Positions 1-5,992 of a stretch of 6,018 nucleotides of DNA are shown piece by piece (within the stretch, counting starts at the first letter, position 1; each line of letters begins with the position of its first letter). Origin of the DNA: Acidobacteriota bacterium (GTDB taxonomy: Bacteria; Acidobacteriota; Terriglobia; Bryobacterales; Bryobacteraceae); the NCBI GenBank assembly GCA_021788955.1, contig JAJYKC010000182.1, positions 1-6,018 on the forward strand, written 5' to 3'. The notes beneath the pieces are model-generated. The model was given only the letters and a program-made list of their open reading frames with translations. It was not told where the DNA came from and searched no databases. A program made the translations under genes and the position numbers.

Positions 1-22
1 GTCGCGCACCAGGGTGCGCGAC
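1..22. repeat. Perfect 10-bp inverted repeat with 2-nt centre at window edge
   Basis: Bases 1-10 (GTCGCGCACC) are the exact reverse complement of bases 13-22 (GGTGCGCGAC), separated by AG. It lies inside the gmk frame and reaches the first base of the window, so its full length cannot be seen. The right arm encodes conserved guanylate kinase residues (GAR), whereas the left arm replaces the expected IDV/IDW. It could be a fold-back artefact at a contig end or a natural coding palindrome. It is too tight (2-nt loop) and lacks a T-tract, so it is not read as a terminator. Confidence 0.85.
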
Positions 23-321
23 AATTAAAAGGGAATCTTCCGGAAGACAAGGCAGTTAGCATTTTTATCCTTGCGCCGTCGCGGGCGGAACTGGAGCGGC
101 GGCTGCGGGAGCGGGACGAGGATTCCGAACCGGTGATCGAGCGCCGGCTGCGGGACGCGGCCGCCGAGATCCGGAACTACAACCGGTACGACTATGTGCT
201 GGTGAACAAGGATGTGGAAGAGTCGGTGGAGACGTTGTGCTCGATTGTGCGCGCCGAACGGATCAGGCGGGCGCGGGTAGAGGCGATGATCCGGCCGATT
301 CTTGCGAGTTTCGAGAAGTAA
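1..321 (+). CDS. gmk: Guanylate kinase, C-terminal half (5'-partial)
   Basis: Guanylate kinase phosphorylates GMP to GDP with ATP in the cytoplasm. Frame 1 is open from the first base and gives 106 residues before the TAA stop, about half of a usual protein of about 205 residues; the P-loop and most of the GMP-binding half lie left of the window. Family landmarks visible: QGARQ (residues 4-8), the core strand SIFILAPS (20-27), the LID region ELERRLRERDEDSE (29-42) followed by VIERRL, then YDYVLVN (64-70) and the C-terminal helix IVRAERIRRAR. The first three residues (VAH) do not match the IDV or IDW normally found before QGA, and they coincide with a palindrome at bases 1-22, so the extreme 5' end may not be true gmk sequence. 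It is first in a same-strand run, 17 bp before rpoZ, a gmk-rpoZ pairing common in bacteria. Confidence 0.95.
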   Translation, partial: VAHQGARQLKGNLPEDKAVSIFILAPSRAELERRLRERDEDSEPVIERRLRDAAAEIRNYNRYDYVLVNKDVEESVETLCSIVRAERIRRARVEAMIRPILASFEK

Positions 322-331
322 GGGAGCAGGA
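321..331 (+). promoter_or_regulatory. Ribosome binding site of rpoZ
   Basis: A purine-rich stretch, AGGGAGCAGGA, follows the gmk stop directly. Its AGG is separated from the ATG at 339 by 8 bases. It supports starting omega at 339 rather than at the in-frame ATG at 237, which would add 34 residues lying within gmk and foreign to the omega family. Confidence 0.6.
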
Positions 332-338
332 ACAGACC

Positions 339-587
339 ATGAGCGAGAAATTCCGCAGCAACGGGGCGTTTTCGATTCCGGACGATCCGGACGCGAGCAC
401 GTACCGGTTCATTATTGTGGCGGCGAAGCGGGCGCGGCAGTTGCAGACCGGCGCGCGGTCGTTCCTGCCGACGACGTCGAAGAAACCGACGGTAGCGGCC
501 ATGGAGGAAGTGCGGCGCGGTCTGGTGCAGTACACGGACCTGTCGCAGACGCCGGCGCCCGAGCCTGAAGAACAGCCGGCCGAGTAG
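339..587 (+). CDS. rpoZ: DNA-directed RNA polymerase omega subunit
   Basis: Omega is the small RNA polymerase subunit that helps fold and hold the beta' subunit. The 82-residue product fits the usual 70-95 residues. The conserved core runs from about residue 21 to 63: YRFIIVAAKRARQLQTGA corresponds to the RFDLVLVAARRARQMQ block of E. coli omega, and KKPTVAAMEEVRRGLV to its KTTVIALREIEEGLI block. The first 20 residues are polar and variable, and the C-terminal tail (71-82) is rich in Pro and Glu, as is common. The start at 339 is chosen from the family N-terminus and the purine-rich site at 321-331; a longer in-frame reading from 237 would overlap gmk by 85 bp. It sits between gmk (17 bp upstream) and coaBC (4 bp downstream), a conserved arrangement that supports one operon. 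Confidence 0.95.
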   Translation: MSEKFRSNGAFSIPDDPDASTYRFIIVAAKRARQLQTGARSFLPTTSKKPTVAAMEEVRRGLVQYTDLSQTPAPEPEEQPAE

Positions 588-591
588 GGCG

Positions 592-1806
592 ATGCGAGCC
601 GTCCTGGGGGTGGGCGGAGGAATAGCTGCCTACAAGGCGGCGGAGTTGGCCCGCGCGCTGATGGAGCGCGGGTTTGCAGTCCAGACAGTAATGACGGCCG
701 CGGCGTGCGAATTTATTACGCCGCTGACGTTTACTTCACTTACCGGCCAGAAGACGATCACGAGTCTGTTTGCACGCGAGAGCGCGGAGGGGACGCTTGC
801 GAGCGCCGTGGAGCACATCGGCGTGGCGCAGGGGGCGGACCTGCTGGTGGTGGCCCCGGCGACGGCGGATCTGCTGGCGAAATTCGCGAACGGGCTGGCG
901 GACGATTTCCTTTCGACAATGTATCTCGCATTCACCGGACCGGTAGTGCTGGCTCCGGCGATGAACACCGCGATGTGGGAGCACGCGGCGACGCGGGCGA
1001 ATCTGGAGACGCTGCGGCGGCGCGGGCACGTTATTGTGGATCCGGAAGACGGGCTGCTGGCGTGCGGGACTGTGGGGCCAGGGCGGCTGGCGGGAATCGA
1101 TGCGATCGCGGGCGCGGCGGTAGAGGCTGTCGGGCTGCGGCGGGATCTTGAAGGCGAGACGGTTCTGATCACGGCGGGGCCGACGCGGGAGCCGCTGGAC
1201 CCGGTGCGGTACGTGTCGAACCGGAGTTCGGGAAAGATGGGGTACGCGCTGGCGGAGGTGGCGGATCGGCGCGGGGCTCGCGTGCTGCTGGTCTCGGGTC
1301 CGGTGGCGCTGGAGGCTCCGGCGGGCGTGGAAGTGGTTCGCGTCGAGACGGCGGGCGAGATGCACGACGCGGTGATGGCGCGGCTGGAGCAAGCGACGAT
1401 CATCGTAAAAGCCGCGGCGGTGGCCGATTATCACTTGTCGCACGTTCCCACGCACAAAATGAAGAAGACGGCAATGCGGCTGTCGCTGGAACTCGACCCG
1501 ACGCCGGATATCCTGGCCGAGGTGGGGCAGAAGAAGGGGGACCGTCTGCTGATCGGGTTTGCGGCGGAGACGGACAACTTGGTGGAGGAGGCGCGGCGGA
1601 AGTTGCGCACGAAGAAGTGCGACATGGTGGTGGCGAACCTGGTGGGGGGCGAGCACACCGCGTTTGAGAGCGACGAGAACGAGGTGGTGCTGGTGATGAG
1701 CACGGGCGACACGGCGCCATTGAAGCGCGCGACGAAACGGGAGATCGCCCAAGAGATCTTCGACCATGCACTGAAGCTGCGGCTGGCGCTGCACGCGGCG
1801 CAGTGA
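592..1806 (+). CDS. coaBC: Bifunctional phosphopantothenoylcysteine decarboxylase / phosphopantothenate-cysteine ligase
   Basis: CoaBC performs two successive steps of coenzyme A synthesis: CTP-dependent joining of 4'-phosphopantothenate to cysteine (CoaB), then FMN-dependent decarboxylation to 4'-phosphopantetheine (CoaC). The 404 residues match the normal bifunctional length. The CoaC flavoprotein domain covers about 1-180: GGGIAAYK (8-15), active-site H75 in EHIG, the PAMN motif with N125 followed by MW, and C158 in the ACGTVGPGRL substrate-clamp segment. The CoaB domain covers about 188-400: ITAGPTREPLDPVRY (193-207), N210 in SNRSSGKMG, KAAAVADY (273-280), K289 in HKMKK, and IGFAAETDN (321-329). 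These positions coincide with the catalytic residues I recall for the E. coli enzyme, so both activities look intact. There is no well-spaced Shine-Dalgarno, and the 4-bp gap from rpoZ suggests translational coupling. Confidence 0.97.
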   Translation: MRAVLGVGGGIAAYKAAELARALMERGFAVQTVMTAAACEFITPLTFTSLTGQKTITSLFARESAEGTLASAVEHIGVAQGADLLVVAPATADLLAKFANGLADDFLSTMYLAFTGPVVLAPAMNTAMWEHAATRANLETLRRRGHVIVDPEDGLLACGTVGPGRLAGIDAIAGAAVEAVGLRRDLEGETVLITAGPTREPLDPVRYVSNRSSGKMGYALAEVADRRGARVLLVSGPVALEAPAGVEVVRVETAGEMHDAVMARLEQATIIVKAAAVADYHLSHVPTHKMKKTAMRLSLELDPTPDILAEVGQKKGDRLLIGFAAETDNLVEEARRKLRTKKCDMVVANLVGGEHTAFESDENEVVLVMSTGDTAPLKRATKREIAQEIFDHALKLRLALHAAQ

Positions 1807-1809
1807 GGA
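1804..1809 (+). promoter_or_regulatory. Ribosome binding site overlapping the coaBC stop
   Basis: TGAGGA contains both the TGA stop of coaBC and a GAGG-type ribosome binding site, 9 bases before the ATG at 1819. This placement supports the 1819 start and suggests that ribosomes ending on coaBC are well placed to start the next gene. Confidence 0.45.
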
Positions 1810-1818
1810 CGCTTTGGG

Positions 1819-2559
1819 ATGGAGCGTGAAGAACTGCGGCGGCGGCTGGAATTTTACCGAGACCTGGGACTGACGACCTTGTACCGAAAAGAGAAACCTG
1901 TGGCCCCAGCCGCGCCGGCCAAAGCTGTGGATCCTCTGGTGGCCGCTGCGCCGGCTCCGATCGTGCTTCCGGCGCTCGAGCCCGAGGGCGACACGCTCGT
2001 TCGGATTAGCGAGGACATCGGCGATTGCAAGCGGTGCCGTCTGCACGAGGGCCGGCATAAGATCGTCTTCGGCTCCGGGAACGAGCACGCGAAGCTGGTG
2101 TTCGTGGGCGAGGGCCCGGGCGCGGATGAAGACGAGCAGGGTCTGCCGTTTGTCGGGCGGGCCGGGCAGTTGCTCACCCAGATGATCGAGGGTACGGCGA
2201 AGAAGGAAGGGATTCCCCTGCTGCGTCCCGATGTCTACATCTGCAACGTGGTGAAGTGCCGGCCGCCCGAGAACCGGACGCCGCTGCCGGACGAGATGGA
2301 GATCTGCGGGCAGTTCTTGTACCGGCAGTTGCAGGGGATCAAGCCCAAGGCAATCTGCGCGCTGGGCTCGACGGCGGCCAAGGCGCTGCTGAGCACGAAG
2401 GATGGAGTCACTAAGTTGCGTGGGCGGTGGCATAGGTGGCGGGATATTCCGCTGATGGTGACTTACCATCCGTCTTACTTACTCCGGCCATACAATCAGA
2501 ACGCGAAGCGGGAGGCATGGGAGGACCTGAAGACGGTTCTGCACTATGTCTATGACTAA
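1819..2559 (+). CDS. Family 4 uracil-DNA glycosylase with N-terminal extension
   Basis: This enzyme excises uracil from DNA (from cytosine deamination or dUTP misincorporation), starting base excision repair. The 246 residues contain the family 4 (UdgA-type) marks: motif 1 GEGPGADEDEQGLPFVG (97-113) followed by RAG, NVVKCRPPENR (143-153), and the C-terminal YHPSYLLR with H217. Four cysteines are spaced as for the family's 4Fe-4S cluster: C70-x2-C73 and C147-x15-C163, the 16-residue step seen in the Thermus enzyme. C142 is an additional cysteine nearby. The core begins near residue 60. It is preceded by a charged helix-like head (1-25, EELRRRLEFYRDLGL) and an Ala/Pro-rich linker (about 27-55), so the protein is longer than the minimal enzyme of about 200 residues; similar extensions occur in other bacterial members. 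It lies 12 bp after coaBC and 2 bp before tmk. Such genes are sometimes misnamed phage SPO1 DNA polymerase-related. Confidence 0.93.
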   Translation: MEREELRRRLEFYRDLGLTTLYRKEKPVAPAAPAKAVDPLVAAAPAPIVLPALEPEGDTLVRISEDIGDCKRCRLHEGRHKIVFGSGNEHAKLVFVGEGPGADEDEQGLPFVGRAGQLLTQMIEGTAKKEGIPLLRPDVYICNVVKCRPPENRTPLPDEMEICGQFLYRQLQGIKPKAICALGSTAAKALLSTKDGVTKLRGRWHRWRDIPLMVTYHPSYLLRPYNQNAKREAWEDLKTVLHYVYD

Positions 2560-2561
2560 GG

Positions 2562-3218
2562 ATGGCGAGTAAGTCAGGCGGCGTGTTTGTCACGTTCGAG
2601 GGCGGCGAGGGCGCGGGGAAGAGCACCCAGATCCGGATTCTGGCCCAGCGGCTGCGCGCGATGGGGCGCGAGGTGGTGGAGACGGTCGAGCCGGGAGGAA
2701 CGGCAATCGGGCGGCAGATCCGTCGGGTGTTTCTGGACGCCGGGAACGGGGAACTGACGCCGGAGGCGGAACTGCTGCTGGTGTTCGCGGCGCGGGGCCA
2801 GAACTTGAAGCAGGTGATAAAGCCGGCGCTCGAGGCGGGGCGGATTGTGCTGTGCGACCGGTTCACGGATTCGACGCGGGTGTATCAGGGCGTGGCGCGG
2901 AAGTTGGGGCTCGAAGTGGTGGAGACGGTGAACCGGATTGCGTGCGGAGGGATGGCCCCGGATTTGACGCTGCTGCTGGATATTCCGGTTGAGGCCGGGA
3001 TAGCGCGGGCGAGCGCGAGGAATGCGCGGGGCGAGGCGGCCCAGGAGACGCGATTGGACGAGGAAGCGCCGGAGTTTCACCAGATGGTGCGCGAGGCGTA
3101 TCTCGATTTGGCGCGGAAGGAGCCGGGCCGCATCCGGGTGATCGCCGCGCAGGGGAGCGTGGAGGAAGTGGCGGCGCGGGTTTGGGAGACTGTGGCGGCG
3201 AGCGCGGTGTTGGGTTAG
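2562..3218 (+). CDS. tmk: Thymidylate kinase (dTMP kinase)
   Basis: It phosphorylates dTMP to dTDP with ATP, an essential step toward dTTP. The 218 residues are close to the usual 205-215. Visible: P-loop GGEGAGKS (14-21) in the typical FEGGEGAGKST setting, EPGGT (43-47), AARGQNLKQVIKPAL (76-90), DRFTDST (99-105) with YQG (108-110) forming the DR(Y/F/H)-YQG signature, DLTLLLDIPVE (134-144), and an Arg-rich LID followed by TRLDEE (163-168) and VREAYLDLA (176-184). The P-loop lacks Arg while the LID carries several Arg residues, as in the E. coli-type enzymes. The residue before EPGGT is V42, where the family nearly always has Arg, and the LID has T163 where Asp is common. The start lies 2 bp after the glycosylase stop, implying coupling; no clear Shine-Dalgarno is present. 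Its stop overlaps the stop of the convergent hyuA-like gene. Confidence 0.95.
   Translation: MASKSGGVFVTFEGGEGAGKSTQIRILAQRLRAMGREVVETVEPGGTAIGRQIRRVFLDAGNGELTPEAELLLVFAARGQNLKQVIKPALEAGRIVLCDRFTDSTRVYQGVARKLGLEVVETVNRIACGGMAPDLTLLLDIPVEAGIARASARNARGEAAQETRLDEEAPEFHQMVREAYLDLARKEPGRIRVIAAQGSVEEVAARVWETVAASAVLG
3215..3218. other. Tail-to-tail overlap of convergent stop codons
   Basis: The four bases TTAG hold the TAG stop of tmk on the + strand (3216-3218) and, as CTAA on the other strand, the TAA stop of the hydantoinase-like gene (3215-3217). There is no spacer and no hairpin-plus-T-tract terminator around it, so each transcript must end inside the opposing gene or run antisense into it. 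Confidence 0.9.
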
Positions 3219-5122
3219 CGGGTGAGGATGAGCGTGCCTTCAGCGTCAAGGCGGTAGCGCCACGCGGGGGGAACGAGGGTGGTGGCGCCGTAGTCGGCGA
3301 TGAGGGCGGGGCCGGGTTTGGGGCGGGACGAGACGGCGGCGCGGGAGAGGACAGGAGTTTGGCGCCACTTGCCTGAAACAAAAACGCGGCGCAATGTTTG
3401 AAACATCTCTCTGGATTCGGCGCGGAGGGCGCCTTTGGGTTTAGGAGCTGTCAGGCGGGCGCGAACGCGGACGGCGACGATTTCGGCGGCTCGGGCGGGG
3501 TCGGAATAGCCGTAAAGCGCGTGGTGGGCGCGGTGGAACGGGGCGGCGGGATCGGCCGGATTCCAGGGGACGGTGATTTCGTAGCTTTGGCCGCGGTAGC
3601 GCAGGTCGGCAGTGCGGGCGAGCGCGGCGCCGGGCAGAGCTTTGCGGGCTTGTTTTTCCAGCGTCCGGAAGAGCGGCTCGACGTTCGCGCGGCCGAGCGA
3701 GCCGGCGGCGAAGTCGCGGACCGGGTCGGCCAGCAGCATGCCAAGGGCGGAAAGGACGCCGGCGAGCGCGGGCACAAGGACGGTCTCGATGCCCAATTCC
3801 GCGGCAATTTCGCAGGCGTGAAGGCCCCCGCAGCCGCCGAAGGCGAGGAGCGCAAAGCGGCGTGGATCGTGGCCGCGCTCGACGCTGACGACGCGGATGG
3901 CGCGTTCCATGCCGGCGTTGGCGGCGCGGAGGATGCCCGCGGCCGCGGCGGTGCGCGAGAGATTCAGAGATTTCGCGATGCGATCGACAGCGCGCTCGGC
4001 GCGGGCCGTGTCGAGGGTGAGTTCGCCGGATACGAGTTGGTCCGCTGCAATGCGGCCGAGGACAACGTGGGCGTCGGTGACGGTTGCGTCCTCGCCTTTC
4101 CCGTAGCACGCCGGACCGGGGTCGGCGCCGGCGCTCTCGGGGCCGACGTGGAGCAGTCCGCCTTCATCAACGCGTGCGAGGGAGCCGCCGCCGGCGCCGA
4201 CCGTGTGGATATCGAGCATCGGGACTCGGACCGGGAAGCCGTCAATGGAGCCTTCAGAAGCTTCGACGGGCTCACCGTCGCAGAGGCTGACATCAGTAGA
4301 CGTGCCGCCCATGTCGAAGCCAAGGATGCGGGAGTAGCCGGAGCGGTGGGCGAGGCGCGAGGCTCCGGCCACGCCTCCCGCGGGTCCGGAAAGAATGGTG
4401 CGGACGGCGAAGCGGCCGGCATCGCGGGCCTCGATCGAGCCTCCGTTCGATTGCAGGATCGAGATGCGGCAGTTGGCCTTGCGCTCGAGATCGCTCAGGT
4501 AACGCTCCATCAGCGGCCCGACGTAGGCGTTAATCAGCGTGGTGGAGGTTCGCTCATATTCGCGGAACTCAGGGCAGACGTCGTGGGAGGCGGAGACGTA
4601 GCCGAGCCCATCGAGAGCCGCGGCGGTTGCCTGCTCGTTCTCGGGCGTCTGATAGGCATGGAGGAAGCAGATGGCGATGGATTCGACGCCTTCGCGTTTC
4701 AGGCGCGCGCGGAGGCGGCGGAGCTCGGCGGCGGAGGGCCGGAGTTCGATGGAGCCATCGGCATGGGCGCGTTCGCGGACGCCGAAGCAGAGTTCGCGCG
4801 GAAGGAGATGGCGGCGGGGCGAGGGCGTTAGGTTGTAGAGTTCGGCGCGGCACTGCCGGCCAATGAAAATGACGTCTTCAAAGCCCGCAGTGGTGACCAG
4901 CGCGGTGCGGGCGCCTTTGCGTTCGAGCAGAGCGTTGGTGGCCACCGTTGAGCCGTGGACGAGAGCGGCGTGGGCGGGCGCGGCGGCGCGGCGGAGGCCG
5001 GCGAGGATGACGGAAGCGGGGTCGCGCGGGTTGGAGCGGAGCTTGAAGACTTCGAGTTTTCCGTTGTCGTGGAGGACCACGAAATCGGTGAACGTACCGC
5101 CGGAGTCGACGCCGATGCGCAT
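3215..5122 (-). CDS. Hydantoinase/oxoprolinase A-type protein (HyuA family)
   Basis: Members of this ATPase-fold (ASKHA) family perform ATP-dependent opening of hydantoin or 5-oxoproline rings, or serve as subunits of acetone/acetophenone carboxylases; the substrate here cannot be told from sequence. The 635 residues are near full length for a HyuA subunit (about 650-700). Visible: N-terminal phosphate loop GVDSGGTFTDF (4-14), GSTVATNALLER (57-68) with the following GFEDVIFIGRQ (80-90), EFREYERTSTTLINAYV (185-201), LQSNGG (223-228), SGPAGGVAGA (245-254), the second phosphate loop GFDMGGTSTDVS (268-279), HTVGAGGGSLA (306-316), SAGADPGPACYG (330-341), ERGHDPRRFALLAFGG (415-430), and a C-terminal part with RYRGQSYEITVP (508-519) and GPALIADYGATTLVPP (604-619). 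The start fits the family's MRIGVDxGGTFTD beginning, although the best GGAG lies 17 bases upstream. It follows the DUF1684 gene by 9 bp. The usual hyuB partner is absent downstream, where tmk lies on the opposite strand. Confidence 0.93.
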   Translation of the reverse strand: MRIGVDSGGTFTDFVVLHDNGKLEVFKLRSNPRDPASVILAGLRRAAAPAHAALVHGSTVATNALLERKGARTALVTTAGFEDVIFIGRQCRAELYNLTPSPRRHLLPRELCFGVRERAHADGSIELRPSAAELRRLRARLKREGVESIAICFLHAYQTPENEQATAAALDGLGYVSASHDVCPEFREYERTSTTLINAYVGPLMERYLSDLERKANCRISILQSNGGSIEARDAGRFAVRTILSGPAGGVAGASRLAHRSGYSRILGFDMGGTSTDVSLCDGEPVEASEGSIDGFPVRVPMLDIHTVGAGGGSLARVDEGGLLHVGPESAGADPGPACYGKGEDATVTDAHVVLGRIAADQLVSGELTLDTARAERAVDRIAKSLNLSRTAAAAGILRAANAGMERAIRVVSVERGHDPRRFALLAFGGCGGLHACEIAAELGIETVLVPALAGVLSALGMLLADPVRDFAAGSLGRANVEPLFRTLEKQARKALPGAALARTADLRYRGQSYEITVPWNPADPAAPFHRAHHALYGYSDPARAAEIVAVRVRARLTAPKPKGALRAESREMFQTLRRVFVSGKWRQTPVLSRAAVSSRPKPGPALIADYGATTLVPPAWRYRLDAEGTLILTR

Positions 5123-5131
5123 GCGGGGTGG

Positions 5132-5992
5132 TTAGTGGTCTCCGTATTTGAGTTCGCCGGCTTCGATGGCGACGGGCAGGCGGCTGGAGGGAGTGGGCAG
5201 CGGGCAGGTGGCGTAGGGCGTGAAGGCGCAGGGAGGGTTGTAGGCTTCGTTGAAGTCGAGGACCACGGTGTCGCCGGTGGGAATGGGGGCTTTCAGGAAG
5301 CGGCCGGCGCCGTAAGTGGTTTTGCCGGCGGTGCGGTCATGGAAGACGAAGAAGAGCGAGTCTTCGTCGATGGTCGCATCGAGACGGAAGGTTTGGCCCT
5401 GGAGGCGGAACTCGGCGTAGCCGGGGCTCGGTGCGTCAACGCTCGTGCCGAGGACGGTGGGGAGGCGGAGGGGTTGCGGCGGGTTGTAGCGATGGTATGT
5501 GGCTTCGACGCGGTATTCGGGGCGGACGGGATACCAACGGAGACCGTGGAAGTTGCGCCGGGCTTCGGCGTTGGGATCTTTGACGCGGATGCCAATGCGA
5601 TCGCCCCGTTCGATGACGAGCATGAGAACCTGGCCGGCCTCGACGGCGTCGGGGGCTTGATCGCCCAAATCGGACTTGAGGACGGCGGTTGCGGCGGGCT
5701 TGCCGTTGATGAGGACGTGGGCGCCGGGGGCGGCCTGGAAGGTGACGCGGCGGTTGTGGAGGGTGAAGACGCCGGCATGGGCGGGAGCGTCGCCGGAGGG
5801 GAGAGCGACATCGGAGTTGGGCGCGGTTCCGGCGGAGTTGGTGCCCTCTTTCAACCAGATGAGGCCGGCGAGCGAGAGCCAGCCGTCCGGCTTGCGGAGT
5901 TCCTGCTCGCGATGGGCGCGCCACTCCTCGACCGACGCCTGGTAGGACGGCGCGCCGGCGGCGAACAGAAGGGCGAGCAGCAGCGGAGCCAT
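5132..5992 (-). CDS. DUF1684 family protein, probably exported
   Basis: This belongs to the uncharacterised DUF1684 family; no biochemical role can be assigned. The 286 residues show the family blocks in order: EEWRAHREQELRKPDGWLSL (22-41) with AGLIWLKEGTNSAG, IRVKDPNAEARRNFHGLRWY (135-154), an FHDRTAGKTTYGAGRFL block (217-233), VVLDFNEAYNPPCAF (243-257), TCPLPTPSSRLPVAIEAGE (262-280). C255 and C263 could form a disulfide if the protein is exported. Residues 1-14 are hydrophobic (MAPLLLALLFAAGA), like a signal-peptide core, but no Lys or Arg precedes them. The frame stays open upstream to base 6018, and no good Shine-Dalgarno precedes 5992, so the true start could lie beyond the window; the given ATG is the only one visible in frame. 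It is the first gene visible of a - strand pair with the HyuA-type gene 9 bp downstream. Confidence 0.88.
   Translation of the reverse strand: MAPLLLALLFAAGAPSYQASVEEWRAHREQELRKPDGWLSLAGLIWLKEGTNSAGTAPNSDVALPSGDAPAHAGVFTLHNRRVTFQAAPGAHVLINGKPAATAVLKSDLGDQAPDAVEAGQVLMLVIERGDRIGIRVKDPNAEARRNFHGLRWYPVRPEYRVEATYHRYNPPQPLRLPTVLGTSVDAPSPGYAEFRLQGQTFRLDATIDEDSLFFVFHDRTAGKTTYGAGRFLKAPIPTGDTVVLDFNEAYNPPCAFTPYATCPLPTPSSRLPVAIEAGELKYGDH

Noticed and set aside
1..22. Intrinsic terminator reading of the edge palindrome
   Set aside because: The centre is only 2 bases, no T-tract follows, and the segment lies within the gmk reading frame.
237..338. Longer in-frame start for omega, adding 34 residues
   Set aside because: The added part overlaps the gmk C-terminus, has no omega similarity, and lacks a ribosome site as good as the one at 321-331.
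736..2469. 577-residue open frame on the - strand opposite coaBC and the glycosylase
   Set aside because: The product is a low-complexity Arg/His/Pro/Leu/Gln mix with no family motif, and it is antisense to two clearly recognised genes. High GC and strand-biased third positions remove stop codons here.
3219..3400. Possible small gene or RNA just after tmk on the + strand
   Set aside because: The region is fully used by the C-terminal part of the HyuA-type protein, whose conserved GPALIADYGATTLVPP block lies here. The + frame at 3182-3376 gives only a Gly-rich shadow peptide.
3398..4831. 477-residue open frame on the + strand opposite the HyuA-type gene
   Set aside because: The Gly/Ala/Glu-rich product has no recognisable domain and mirrors the C-ending codons of the real - strand gene, which carries family motifs along its whole length.
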